Positions 1 through 8,497 of a stretch of 64,000 nucleotides of DNA are shown here, piece by piece. Within the stretch, counting starts at the first letter, position 1. Every line of letters begins with the position of its first letter. The notes below the pieces were generated by a model. It did no database searches. It was not told the DNA's origin and worked only from the letters and a program-made list of their open reading frames with translations. Source of the DNA: Bacteroidota bacterium (GTDB taxonomy: Bacteria > Bacteroidota > Ignavibacteria > Kryptoniales > JAKASW01); the NCBI GenBank assembly GCA_021845665.1, contig JAJZVO010000009.1:1-64000 (forward strand), given 5' to 3'. The position numbers and the translations under genes were made by a program.

Positions 1-225
1 GGCGCCAAAATAGTCCAACCCCGTTTCGACATCACGCTCCTTGCCTGTGAATCCCGCCAAGGACGGGATTTCGGCAACATATATTTCCATTTATGGATGC
101 CTAAATTTGTACCTGCCATCCGCCGAGCCGGACAAGTTCCTCCCGGGCACCTGGTCGCCGAAGGGATAGTAGTTGTTGTAACTGTCAACTCCACCATTTG
201 AATTCAAGATTACACACGGAACACT
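1..225 (-). pseudogene. Rhs-repeat core remnant (copy 1, cut by window edge)
   Basis: Read on the minus strand, this stretch encodes YYPFGDQVPGRNLSG followed, after a stop and a shift of frame, by GFTGKERDVETGLDYFGA. These are the hallmark segments of the Rhs/YD-repeat associated core domain, which precedes the toxin tip in Rhs polymorphic toxins. The reading frame is broken by a TAA right after GRYKFRHP, so it cannot make a normal core. The same break is present in a second copy near 911-1400, which suggests duplication after decay or a shared origin. The rest of the gene, if any, lies outside the window. Seen: motifs and stop. Inferred: relic of a larger Rhs gene. Confidence 0.7.
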
Positions 226-257
226 AATTTGTTATCGGAAAGACAACCCCTTCCGGC

Positions 258-656
258 CTAACCTTCGATTTCCGCAGGCGTCTTTCGTTTCCGCACAGTT
301 CGGTCGAAGTCAGCGTCGAAGCTCACCAGGACAAGATCATGGTTAATGGCAGCCACATACTGATAGGCATCATCAAAATCGAGATTGAAATCTACGGCTG
401 CGCGGACTATTTCTTTCGATTCTTCCGGATCGAGTCTCAATAGCGTCACCGCTCCGTCGATAAAAACGTCATCAACGAACTTAAGGAATTCATCCGCGCG
501 GTGAAGCTTCTGCATTGCGACCCCGACGGAATGGAACGAGAAACCCGTCATGAACAATTGATCAGAGGGGACTTTGCTCAGGAAACCGCCGACCTCGTCC
601 GATCTCTCCTGGTCGAGGAGCCTCTCAAGCCAAATGTTTGTATCCAGGAGATACAC
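258..656 (-). CDS. PIN-domain toxin-like ribonuclease
   Basis: A 132-residue protein opening with LLDTNIWLERLL, the first acidic strand of PIN domains. A central acidic residue follows, and FDDAYQYVAAINHDLVLVSFDADFDR near the end carries the other acidic residues of the PIN active site. PIN proteins of this size are usually VapC-type toxins that cut RNA. The gene starts three bases after the stop of the small upstream gene at 660-863, the spacing expected of a toxin/antitoxin pair. It sits between decayed Rhs fragments, a typical accessory setting. Toxin function is inferred from family and context; the RNA target cannot be read from sequence. Confidence 0.8.
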   Translation of the reverse strand: MYLLDTNIWLERLLDQERSDEVGGFLSKVPSDQLFMTGFSFHSVGVAMQKLHRADEFLKFVDDVFIDGAVTLLRLDPEESKEIVRAAVDFNLDFDDAYQYVAAINHDLVLVSFDADFDRTVRKRKTPAEIEG

Positions 657-659
657 CTG

Positions 660-863
660 TCAATCCCCGCGCCACTCCATTATTTTCTTCTGCAACTCGG
701 TAGAAGTATATTGGGATCGGTAGTCCCTCAAGGCACCAGCCCAATCCTGCCGCAGTTTGGTCCCCGCCTTTTTGGACCTCTTCTCAAGGAGAAAGTCAAT
801 GAAATCGATTACCTCCTTCTGAAGTTCTTCAGGCAATTTCTTCACGATTTCGTCTATACTCAT
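660..863 (-). CDS. Small antitoxin-like protein (DUF2281-like)
   Basis: A protein of about 67 residues beginning MSIDEIVKKLPEELQKEV, with the helical pattern of DUF2281-type proteins that often precede PIN toxins. The ATG at 863 is preferred over one nine codons upstream because GAAGGG lies at good distance before it. It ends three bases before the PIN gene, so the two are probably co-translated. The role as antitoxin and autoregulator is inference from gene order; no DNA-binding motif is obvious in this short sequence. Confidence 0.65.
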   Translation of the reverse strand: MSIDEIVKKLPEELQKEVIDFIDFLLEKRSKKAGTKLRQDWAGALRDYRSQYTSTELQKKIMEWRGD

Positions 864-910
864 TGATAATCCCTTCACCTCGTCGACCAAATGTAAGATG
901 TCACGACATA

Positions 911-1400
911 TTATCCAATCCTAGCGGGGTCGCTCAACCCTATCGCGTTGTCTCGCACGTAGCAATACGGGCTCCACCCCGGGTACTTATTTGCCAGCGG
1001 GCCCACGCTCAGCCACCTTGCAGACCAGCTATCGTAGTACCTTGCACCAAAATAATCGAGACCCGTTTCGACATCACGCTCTTTGGAGGTGAATCCCGCA
1101 ACATCTATTTCCATTTTATGGATGCCTCAATTTGTATCTGCCATCAGACGATCCGGACAGATTCCTCCCTGGCATTTGTTCGCCGAAGGGATAGTAATCA
1201 TTCATCATGTCCGAGTCGCCATTGCTCGAAGGGTCGAGGAGTACGACGTCGGCATTACCGTCCTTTCCCCTAATGCAGTAGTTCGAGCCGCTTCCCGGAT
1301 TAAGATACCCTCCCTTGTTTCCATCTCAAGGTCCTTCTTTATCACTTCCTCCGCCGAAGAAATCTATTACTCCAGCGCTGATATTCCAATCTCGAAAGCG
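911..1400 (-). pseudogene. Rhs-repeat core remnant (copy 2)
   Basis: On the minus strand this region reads YYPFGEQMPGRNLSG and, after the same RHP-stop break as in copy 1, continues in another frame with KERDVETGLDYFGARYYDS, then WLSVGPLANKYPGW and CYVRDNAIG. That is the full Rhs core signature, with the usual SVDPL changed to SVGPL. A short open stretch upstream in the first frame extends to about position 1310. It ends at a stop after SDPARIG with no toxin tip. Compared with copy 1, it lacks a short palindromic insert (ATCCCG/CGGGAT). It is a decayed fragment, not a working gene. Confidence 0.75.
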
Positions 1401-1689
1401 ACCGTTCGGCTTCCTTCCCGTGGAACTTAGTGTGTCCGCCTACCTACGGAATCGTAAACACGCATTAGCGCTCCCCTAAGATGTGTCTTCATGATGGACC
1501 TCGCAAAGGTTAGTAAGCCAGAACTTTGAATTCGTAGATAAATCGCAATTGTTCAAAGCGAAACGGATGTAATTCATGGCAGCATTGAAGTGGTGCACTG
1601 CAACAAAAAAAAGGTAATGCAAAGAGCCATGAAAGCGGTGCAATGCGAGACGAACGCGACACGCCGCCATATTTTGCGTCTGATTGCCA

Positions 1690-1790
1690 AACGAAAGGTC
1701 AGCGGAGTGCCCTCCGATTCGCGTATCTCTAACAGACTTCCGTATGCGTCGTAACCTTCCCATGTTGGTGCGTAGGCAGCGGCGTCAGTT
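1690..1790 (-). pseudogene. Probable YD-repeat fragment
   Basis: Directly downstream of the rhamnosidase, the minus strand reads WEGYDAYGSLLEIRES, which resembles a YD/Rhs repeat unit. It soon runs into unrelated sequence. The stretch 1401-1690 between this and the Rhs core remnant shows no convincing coding signal. Low-confidence relic of the same Rhs gene. Confidence 0.35.
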
Positions 1791-4232
1791 CTACTTGAAC
1801 GAAAGTTTCTGAATTCCGGGATGCAAGCTCAACCTCCTGCCGTTCCACAAAAAGTATCCGCTGAGCCGGGGAGGCAGCTGAACAGTAGCGGCGAGTCCCG
1901 ATTTTCCGATTATTCTTAAGTGAACCTTGATCTCGCCGTCCGGATGGGGCATGGAGGCGTTCACTTCTTTCAGCGGACCGAGGTGCGGTGTTATCGCCAC
2001 TTTCCTGAAACCAGCCGCCGCCGGCTCTATACCGCAGATTGTCGCGAGGAAGTCGTACACAGGACTCGCCGACCAGGCGTGACAATCCGAGCGGGTGGGC
2101 TCGGGCTGTTCTGCGAACGTCGTAAGTCCAAGCTTGAGCATGTTCCGCCACGGACCGAGCTGTGAATAATAATCATTCCCGAGTCCTGCCTTTACCATCG
2201 CTTTCGTCACGTAAAACCTGAAATAATAAGTAGCCTGGCTCAGAGTCGTGTCCGTCAGCACGCGTTCCATCACCTTCCGTTCCATATTCTGAGGGATCAC
2301 TCCGGCCAGGATTGCGAAGACGGAGGCGTGCTGGCTGAACTGTTTCTTCTGCGGCGTGTCGGCCATTCCCATTCTGGCTTTGTCAAAGCAATGTTCGAAC
2401 ACGCCTTTCGATAATCTCGCCGCGAGCCGGTCATAATGCTGCGCGCGCGCCTTGTCTCCGAAGTACCGGAACATGAAAGCAGCCTGGTGGAGCGTGTAGA
2501 TGAATTGTTCGGTGATGATCGACGAGTGGCCGTTGTCTGCACCAGCCGGTACGCCGCCCGGGAACGCAGTGTCCCAGTCGACGAAGTTCCACCAGTTCAT
2601 CGGTCCGAGCATGTTGTAAGCAGGATCGATATGCCTTTCGTACCATTCGATTATCGGCACGACGGCGGGTAGATATTTCTGCACGTACGCTGGGTCGGGC
2701 CGGAGCATGAGGAAGTCATGTAGCATCGAAATCCAAAAGAGCGAATATGGTGGAATGATCTGAAGACGGCGGCTCGGGAAGCGCCCCTGCGTTAGCCCAT
2801 TCGGCGCGCGGGATTCGTAGAAATCGTGGATCGCTTTTTTTACGAGCCTGTCGTCGTTAGTGTTGTATAACGAGATCAGCGCCTGGATCCTGGTATCTCC
2901 CTCGTATTGCAGCTGCTCATAGTACGGACAATCGAAATAAGTCTCACCTGCACACAGTCGGGCAGTGCGCCAGCCCACATTCCATATTTTTTCGAGAGAG
3001 GAATCGTTGCTTGAAAACGTCGCGAGCCGTTTGAATGGGTAACCGGTATAGATTCCGTAAAAGTCGTCTACGGTAAGTGGCGCGTTTGAGGTTTTTATGT
3101 CGAGCTGAATATACCGGTAGGTCCTGATCCATAATGGACTGAACGTCCTGTCGGCGCCACCGTCGGGGTAGAAAAGGTCGTAGAGTCCTTTGATCACTTT
3201 CCCCTTTATGTTGTTTCTGTTTCCTTTCCTGCCGTTGCTGTCGAATGCCGCTTCAGCATAGGTCATTTTGATCCTGCTTCCCTTTCCTCCGCTTATTTTG
3301 AGGACGGGGTATGCGACAGTCTCGAAAGTCTGGTCGAGTACGATACTTTCGTCTGCGTGCGGCGGTATGGTGAAAGGTTCATTGCCGTCGATGAATGTGT
3401 CGGGCACGGAAAGTGGATCGCTTCTGCGTATGACTCTCAGGCGTTGCGGTTTGTATTCCATCTGCGGGATCATGCTCGGTACAAGCGTCCAAACATTGTC
3501 GCTTCCGTACCCTGAGGTTACGGCGGCAGCAGGCACATCCACCGCGTGGGTCCAGGTTGAGTCGTTGTAGTTCGTTTCCTGCCAGCCCCAAGGATAGTTT
3601 GCCGCATGGACGTCGTCGCCCGGCCCGGTCACGAAGTAGGCGTGCAATACTTCTTCCGTGTTTAGCGCGCAAGGTGCGTACGCCGTGTCGTGGAGGACCT
3701 TCCATGAAGTATCTGTATTGAGGAAATTGTCCGCACTACTGTCAGCCTGGAGCAGGAAGCCGGTCCTCGCAGAAATCTGGGCCATGGGTGCGTATTCGGC
3801 CATGTTCCAGACGAGTGCTGAGAGCGCATTCTTCCCTTCGTGAAGATACGGGGCAATGTCGTATGTCTCGACGTTCCAGTTGTAAAGGTCGCCGCGGGCC
3901 GGTCCCCGTCCGACTGACTCGCCGTTGACGAAAAGCTCGTAGCGGTTGTCGGCGGTTACGTGAACGATCATTCGCCGGGGAACGCTCGCGAGGTCGAATG
4001 TTTTCCTGAAATGAAACACTCCGTAGCTTCGTGCAGGCACGCCCGGACAGGTAATCCATTGCGCGCTCCAGTAGCCTTTCTTAAGCGCCGGGTTCCAGGG
4101 CAGGAGTTTCGTTTGCCCGCTCGCCGGAAGCACAGACATAGCGATGAGGATATTCACCATCAGAATGAGGAGGTGCTTCGGTTTCATGAGATGATCCACA
4201 TGGACAGCAGTTTCGATTCTGGCGTGATTCAT
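1791..4232 (-). CDS. Alpha-L-rhamnosidase, GH78 family
   Basis: An 813-residue exported protein that should release alpha-L-rhamnose from rhamnogalacturonan or other glycans. A signal peptide ends near residue 40 (VLPASGQ). A beta-sandwich region with WSAQWI and FVNGESVGRGPAR follows at 55-150, then the (alpha/alpha)6 domain. The segment FDCPYYEQLQYEGD (433-446) carries the acidic residues corresponding to the DCPQRDER motif of GH78, and SDCHAWSASP near the C-terminus is the second conserved site. The start at 4232 has AAGAAGGA at good distance; an ATG at 4187 is the alternative. It lies downstream of the polB cassette but probably forms its own unit, and it fits the pectin theme of the window. 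Confidence 0.88.
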   Translation of the reverse strand: MNHARIETAVHVDHLMKPKHLLILMVNILIAMSVLPASGQTKLLPWNPALKKGYWSAQWITCPGVPARSYGVFHFRKTFDLASVPRRMIVHVTADNRYELFVNGESVGRGPARGDLYNWNVETYDIAPYLHEGKNALSALVWNMAEYAPMAQISARTGFLLQADSSADNFLNTDTSWKVLHDTAYAPCALNTEEVLHAYFVTGPGDDVHAANYPWGWQETNYNDSTWTHAVDVPAAAVTSGYGSDNVWTLVPSMIPQMEYKPQRLRVIRRSDPLSVPDTFIDGNEPFTIPPHADESIVLDQTFETVAYPVLKISGGKGSRIKMTYAEAAFDSNGRKGNRNNIKGKVIKGLYDLFYPDGGADRTFSPLWIRTYRYIQLDIKTSNAPLTVDDFYGIYTGYPFKRLATFSSNDSSLEKIWNVGWRTARLCAGETYFDCPYYEQLQYEGDTRIQALISLYNTNDDRLVKKAIHDFYESRAPNGLTQGRFPSRRLQIIPPYSLFWISMLHDFLMLRPDPAYVQKYLPAVVPIIEWYERHIDPAYNMLGPMNWWNFVDWDTAFPGGVPAGADNGHSSIITEQFIYTLHQAAFMFRYFGDKARAQHYDRLAARLSKGVFEHCFDKARMGMADTPQKKQFSQHASVFAILAGVIPQNMERKVMERVLTDTTLSQATYYFRFYVTKAMVKAGLGNDYYSQLGPWRNMLKLGLTTFAEQPEPTRSDCHAWSASPVYDFLATICGIEPAAAGFRKVAITPHLGPLKEVNASMPHPDGEIKVHLRIIGKSGLAATVQLPPRLSGYFLWNGRRLSLHPGIQKLSFK

Positions 4233-4304
4233 TCGCGGTCCTTCTTTTAGATGCGATGTCGTTGACGGATAAATTTAGGAAGAGTCACCTTAAGTTCATC
4301 GAAA

Positions 4305-6587
4305 TCATTTCGAGAGCGATCCGAACTCGATCTCCTGCTGCATCTCCTTCTTCGCCCTTTTCTTCTTCGGCGGTTCGGTCTTGGTTCTATACCCGAGCGG
4401 TTCCAGCAAAATCTCGATTGACTTCATCGTGATCTCGGTATACTTCTCCACATCGTAACCATCCTCCGGCCTGTAAAAGATAAACGGCTTCGCCTTCAGT
4501 GGATTTTTCTTTCCCGTGTGATCGATGATGATATACTCCGCTGTCTCGCCCGGCTTGAGCGCGACGCCTGCCTCGGCCATCGTCCGCGACACGACGGCCT
4601 GCATGCTGTTGTTCTCGTACTCGTCGGCATCTTTCGATATCGTATGCCTGACAACAAGCTCGAACGGCGGGACGCGCCCGCTCATCAGGATTTCGAGATG
4701 ATACTTCACGGTATCCATGATCTCCGGGATGAGGAGTTTTAATTCCTCGATGCCCGAAGCCTTCGACATCATCTCTATCACTTCCCCCTGGACCTTACGG
4801 GCAAACAGCGGTATATCTCCGCGTCTCACTTCGAGCCCGCGCACCTTGACCTCGCCGTTCGTGTACGTGCCGACGTACCTGTTCGCCGTCGGTATCTCGC
4901 CGTCCATCCTCGACGCCGGAAACAATATCCATTTGTATATTCCTTCGAGCGAAATCGTTACACCGATCTCTTTCTTAATTACATCGCAAAGGAGTTTGTA
5001 ATCTTCTTCGGTCGCGCCTTCCTTCTTCAGCCAGAGGCAGTCGACGATTCCATGAAGCACGGAATATCCGCGCTCCTCGGCAATCCTCTTGGCATGAAGG
5101 AGCGCCTCGCGCGACAAAGCGTTGACCGACTCGTGTGCTTCGATTCTCCCGAAGCGCGCGTTCTTGTAGCCCAGATAGCCGAAGCATGTCACGAGGAGCC
5201 ACTTCAACGCGGTCTGCCGCTTGTGAAACTCGTTCTTCGTCTGCGGGTCGGAGGCGGACTTTTCCCTCTTCTTGTACTCCGCCCTTTTTTTCAATACGGC
5301 TTCGAGCGTCTCGGGCACGATCCCTCTCCTTCGCTCGCATATCGTGTAGCCGAGCTCAGGCACGGCGTGATTGTCGCAGCATCCGCAGTTTATCGTCTCC
5401 GGCGATATGTTGTGCATCGCCATGAGCGACGGGTACATCGACGCGAAGTCGAGCTCCGCTATCTGCTCGTGGTATCCCATCGCCGGAAGAAATATCAACC
5501 CGCCCCTGTCGGCAAGGATAAGCTCCGATGCCGTCTTGAACTTCTCCCACTCCTGCTTCTTCGCCGGAATGAGTATGTCGTGCCGGTAAGCCCACGCGAG
5601 CTGCATGGAGGAGAGTCCGGTTCCGATGCTCGTCCGCGCCTGCTGCTGCACCGGGATGCAGGTGATCCTCGCAAGATCCAGGAGGCCCGAAAGATCGGAC
5701 TGGTCCATGATGAACGAGTTTTCCGCGTCGATGTGCCACCTGCCGGCGAGCTCGAACGCCCCCGCGCGGTGAACTATCTGGCCGTAGCTCCAGTAGCTCA
5801 TTTCCGAAGTCCGGATGTAATCTGCGGAAGCGTCGCGGTTGAACTGGAGCGGGATCCGCGTCTTTCTCGACAGGTCTGCAAGAAGCGGGAAGAGCGTGTA
5901 GTCGCCGTAGCGCGATAATATGACGTCGGGATCGCATCGCAGGATGTGCGCGTTCAGACGAGCGAGCAGTTCTTCTGCCGTATCGACCTCAATCGTGTAC
6001 TCGCGGCCATCGTAACCGGCTTCGAGCGTAATGATGCGCCCGGACTGATATCTCGGTTGTATGTCGGTGCGCGACGGGGCGATGGTCATGACGCTGAGCG
6101 GCGGGGTCGCGTAGTCTATCGCGTCGAAGCTGTCATCTAGCTCGACAGACACGAGCCTGTTGTCGTCGGCAAACGTAAAAGTACCGAATGCCAGCGGGAA
6201 TAGATTTCTTTCGTAGAGGAACATCTGCGCGGGAGTCAGGTCGGAGTTGAAGAAGACATAATAGGGAAATTCGAACTCGAACCGGCGGATGATTTCCCTG
6301 AAGTGAAGCGTGTCGTGGACGGAAATTTCCAGGACAGGTATACGGTTGCCGGAATAGATCTCGATCTTCTCGCTCCATCCTTCGGTGACGGAACAGTGGA
6401 GTTTTCGCGCAAGCATCTCTGCGCGGCCGCGCTCGGCATTCTTTACGTTCATGTAGAACCGAGGCATGAACGGGACGTGGCCGCGGGTCTTCACGCCGTC
6501 GCCGTCGATTATCCAGAGGGTTATTCCTCTGCTGGAGGGATAGATATCAAACAGCCATCCTCGCTTGTGCATTCGCCAATTCTCCAT
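4305..6587 (-). CDS. Family B DNA polymerase, exonuclease motifs lost (mutagenesis cassette)
   Basis: A 760-residue family B DNA polymerase. Motif A is intact (LDFASMYPS, Asp380). Motif B is divergent (KWLLVTCFGYLGYKNARFG, 462-480, with VT in place of NS). Motif C reads HGIVDC (512-517): the second Asp of the usual YGDTDS, the metal ligand, is kept as Asp516, while the first is Ile. The exonuclease region has lost its acids: the FDIE site is VMTI (166-169) and the N-FD site is YGDYT (227-231). Proofreading should be absent; polymerization is plausible but unproven. The basic tail (PPKKKRAKKE) ends in QQEIEFGSL, whose QxxIEF run could be a clamp-binding peptide. It is the last gene of the lexA/RecA-like/small-protein unit, so damage-induced translesion synthesis is the likely role (inference). 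Confidence 0.85.
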   Translation of the reverse strand: MENWRMHKRGWLFDIYPSSRGITLWIIDGDGVKTRGHVPFMPRFYMNVKNAERGRAEMLARKLHCSVTEGWSEKIEIYSGNRIPVLEISVHDTLHFREIIRRFEFEFPYYVFFNSDLTPAQMFLYERNLFPLAFGTFTFADDNRLVSVELDDSFDAIDYATPPLSVMTIAPSRTDIQPRYQSGRIITLEAGYDGREYTIEVDTAEELLARLNAHILRCDPDVILSRYGDYTLFPLLADLSRKTRIPLQFNRDASADYIRTSEMSYWSYGQIVHRAGAFELAGRWHIDAENSFIMDQSDLSGLLDLARITCIPVQQQARTSIGTGLSSMQLAWAYRHDILIPAKKQEWEKFKTASELILADRGGLIFLPAMGYHEQIAELDFASMYPSLMAMHNISPETINCGCCDNHAVPELGYTICERRRGIVPETLEAVLKKRAEYKKREKSASDPQTKNEFHKRQTALKWLLVTCFGYLGYKNARFGRIEAHESVNALSREALLHAKRIAEERGYSVLHGIVDCLWLKKEGATEEDYKLLCDVIKKEIGVTISLEGIYKWILFPASRMDGEIPTANRYVGTYTNGEVKVRGLEVRRGDIPLFARKVQGEVIEMMSKASGIEELKLLIPEIMDTVKYHLEILMSGRVPPFELVVRHTISKDADEYENNSMQAVVSRTMAEAGVALKPGETAEYIIIDHTGKKNPLKAKPFIFYRPEDGYDVEKYTEITMKSIEILLEPLGYRTKTEPPKKKRAKKEMQQEIEFGSLSK

Positions 6588-6623
6588 GGATCTCTCTGTA
6601 GCGTTCTTTCCAAGGGGTTAAAG

Positions 6624-6635
6624 CATTACACAGAG
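6624..6635 (-). promoter_or_regulatory. Shared 12-base motif upstream of polB
   Basis: CTCTGTGTAATG on the minus strand, ending 37 bases before the first base of the polB start codon. The identical 12 bases lie 37 bases before the RecA-like gene (7682-7693), and the next bases also agree (C/T-TTT-A/G-A). It may be a shared promoter element, since TAATG followed by TTT recalls the -7 element of Bacteroidota promoters, or an operator. Similar CTCTGTG strings also occur as dispersed repeats, so the role is uncertain. Confidence 0.4.
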
Positions 6636-6679
6636 TGACACACAAGGCAGCGCATAGATCACAAAGGACAAAGTTTATT

Positions 6680-7012
6680 TCAATGATTAAGCACAACCGG
6701 CTCATCAGAACGATCTATCAGCCAGCATCTTTCCTCGATTTTCGCCAGACGTTTCTCCAATGATTCCAGTTCATCGACACGCTTCTGGAGAGCTGCCGAG
6801 CGTTTCCTTTCCTCGAGAAGCATGGAGATCACGATGTTCTCGAAAGGTAACGGGTTGACGGCATACGCGCACGCGGCGAGATGTATCTTCGGCGCGCGGA
6901 AAAGATCGTCGAGAAGTTCCTGGTCCTCTTTCCTAAGCGCCGCGCGAAATTTGCTCCACCTCGACTCGTGCTCGTGTATGACCATCGTAAATGTAGGTAC
7001 GGTACGTCCCAT
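6680..7012 (-). CDS. Small coiled-coil protein of the polB cassette
   Basis: A 110-residue protein of no family I can name. The N-terminal part (FRAALRKEDQELLDDLFRAPKIHLAA, about 22-48) looks like a compact helical domain. Residues 64-100 (LLEERKRSAALQKRVDELESLEKRLAKIEER) form a strongly predicted coiled coil. It starts three bases after the RecA-like gene ends and is followed after 92 bases by polB, so it belongs to the same unit. A role as adaptor between the RecA-like protein and the polymerase, in the position ImuB or UmuD takes in other mutasomes, is inference only. Confidence 0.7.
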   Translation of the reverse strand: MGRTVPTFTMVIHEHESRWSKFRAALRKEDQELLDDLFRAPKIHLAACAYAVNPLPFENIVISMLLEERKRSAALQKRVDELESLEKRLAKIEERCWLIDRSDEPVVLNH

Positions 7013-7015
7013 AGC

Positions 7016-7645
7016 TCACCTCGCGAGCATTCTCTTTTGCCTGTTCCATACAATCCCTTCGTAAGGACCGCTGCTCACCTCATACACATCGTCCGCCATC
7101 GCTTGCATTCGCTTATAGAAAGGCTGTCGCTGCTTCTGAGCCGGCGTCAGGTTTTCAGACGCCAGCAGGATCGATATCCCATTCTTCTTTATGCTGCTGA
7201 ACTTCGCATTTATACCGGCAAGGCTCTTCTCGGCCTCCCTGACGGATATTTGCTCATCGTAAAAAGTGTGGAGGAGCCCGAGCACGATCAAAACCTTCGT
7301 TTTCGCCTCGGTAAGGAATGGTTCAACGCCTCGGGTCAAAAGCCCGTCCATCTGGAAGGCCGTGAACACCCTCGATAGGTATACCCTGTTCAGTATATCG
7401 AGCGGGTCCCTCCCGTCTATCTGCGCCATCCGCGCGAGGCGATAGGCGTCGAACCTGTTCGCGCCGTCAACGACGGCGATGCTCGGGAGTCTCCGCAGCG
7501 CTTCTTTCATTACGATGAGAGACGTGTAATAAACCAGCGAAGTACCGCAGAGAAGGACGGTCTTCCCCGGCACGACGGCACCGATGTCGTGAGAGAGCTC
7601 CTTAGTGAGGCTCCAGTTGTCGATATTTTGATTTGCGTTCAACAT
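7016..7645 (-). CDS. RecA/RadA-fold protein lacking the Walker A motif
   Basis: A 209-residue protein with the strand order of a RecA core: GKTVLLCGTS (about 27-36), IAVVDGANRFDAYRLAR (55-71), NRVYLSRVFTAFQMDGLL (83-100) and TKVLIVLGLLHTFYD (112-126). The GxxxxGKT loop needed for ATP binding is not present; GKT occurs at the start of the first strand without the preceding loop. It is therefore probably a non-hydrolysing RecA paralog, similar in position to ImuA/SulA-like proteins of mutagenesis cassettes. It starts 182 bases after lexA and runs into the small protein and polB. Possible role: docking the polymerase to RecA filaments. That is inference. Confidence 0.75.
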   Translation of the reverse strand: MLNANQNIDNWSLTKELSHDIGAVVPGKTVLLCGTSLVYYTSLIVMKEALRRLPSIAVVDGANRFDAYRLARMAQIDGRDPLDILNRVYLSRVFTAFQMDGLLTRGVEPFLTEAKTKVLIVLGLLHTFYDEQISVREAEKSLAGINAKFSSIKKNGISILLASENLTPAQKQRQPFYKRMQAMADDVYEVSSGPYEGIVWNRQKRMLAR

Positions 7646-7681
7646 CGATACGCTATTTTTTTACTTCCATCAGATTCAAAA

Positions 7682-7693
7682 CATTACACAGAG
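7682..7693 (-). promoter_or_regulatory. Shared 12-base motif upstream of the RecA-like gene
   Basis: CTCTGTGTAATG on the minus strand, 37 bases before the start codon of the RecA-like gene, exactly the spacing seen upstream of polB at 6624-6635. The conserved distance argues for a promoter or operator rather than chance. However, the neighbouring bases (TTCTCTGTGG) look like a degenerate dispersed repeat. Confidence 0.4.
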
Positions 7694-7827
7694 CGTCAAG
7701 AGAAGTTGTTTTCTCTGTGGAACTCTTTCTTTTCCCCCGCTCATTAAATATGATAATATGATATGCGGGGTACCGCAAAGCGGCATCTGTGGATCTCTAT
7801 GAAATATTCTTTCCATGTGTCTCTACA

Positions 7828-8457
7828 TCATTTCTGTTTCTTTTCTTTCGGCACAGAGTCTTTGCCATAATTTTTTATCACGCTCACGACTTTCCCGATC
7901 ACCTCGAAACTGTCGACCGCAGGATCGACGACGATCGGGTCGTGAAGCGGATTATCCGGCTTCAGGACGATCTTCTTTCCCTGGCGGCCGTACCTTTTCA
8001 CGGTGACGCCCTCCTCGACGCGCGCGACGACGATGTCGTTGTCTTTCACGTCCTGAACTTTTCTGAAAAACACCACCGAGCCGTCGGCGATGCCGGCGTT
8101 TACCATGCTGTCGCCGACGACGTAGATTCCCCTGTCGCCCGATCTCAGTCCGAGCGTGCCGCGCGCGTCGAAATATTCTTTCGGCTCCTCGTCGACAATC
8201 CTCGGCGTGCCGCCCCTCGCCGCGGCGTAGATCGGTATGCGGCTTTCTTTACGCGTCACGCGCAGAACACGCGACCGGCCCGCTTCCCTCCTGATCAGGC
8301 TCTTCTTTTCGAGCATCCTGAGAAGCTTCTGGACGGCACCTATCGTCACGCCGATAGCCGCGCCGATCTCGCGGAAACTCGGCGCGTAGCCGTTTTCCCG
8401 TGTGAATTCCTCTATAAAATCGAGGGCTTTTTTCTGGCGTTCCGTTATTTCCTTCAT
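7828..8457 (-). CDS. lexA: LexA-type SOS repressor with atypical cleavage site
   Basis: A 209-residue repressor. An N-terminal winged helix (EITERQKKALDFIEEF, then SFREIGAAIGVT) is followed by an S24 peptidase domain. The catalytic serine lies in VVGDSMVN (Ser117) and the lysine in VTVKRY (Lys154), so self-cleavage chemistry is intact. The usual Ala-Gly cleavage dipeptide aligns with Gly82-Gly83 in AAARGGTP, which is unusual. A near-perfect palindrome 41-58 bases upstream of the start is a good autoregulatory operator. Being first in a unit with a RecA-like protein and a polymerase, it probably controls the cassette; whether it is the only LexA of the genome cannot be seen. Confidence 0.9.
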   Translation of the reverse strand: MKEITERQKKALDFIEEFTRENGYAPSFREIGAAIGVTIGAVQKLLRMLEKKSLIRREAGRSRVLRVTRKESRIPIYAAARGGTPRIVDEEPKEYFDARGTLGLRSGDRGIYVVGDSMVNAGIADGSVVFFRKVQDVKDNDIVVARVEEGVTVKRYGRQGKKIVLKPDNPLHDPIVVDPAVDSFEVIGKVVSVIKNYGKDSVPKEKKQK

Positions 8458-8497
8458 TCTTCCACTCCACTTTCCCAGTCCGCATGTTTTTACGGAT

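Noticed and set aside
1476-1763. 95-codon minus-strand ORF between Rhs relics
   Set aside because: Composition is not protein-like (runs of His, Cys and Asn); an overlapping frame carries the YD-repeat-like segment instead.
5052-5918. 288-codon plus-strand ORF antisense to polB
   Set aside because: It is rich in Arg, Leu and Val, as expected for the complement of a coding frame; polB motifs on the other strand are clear.
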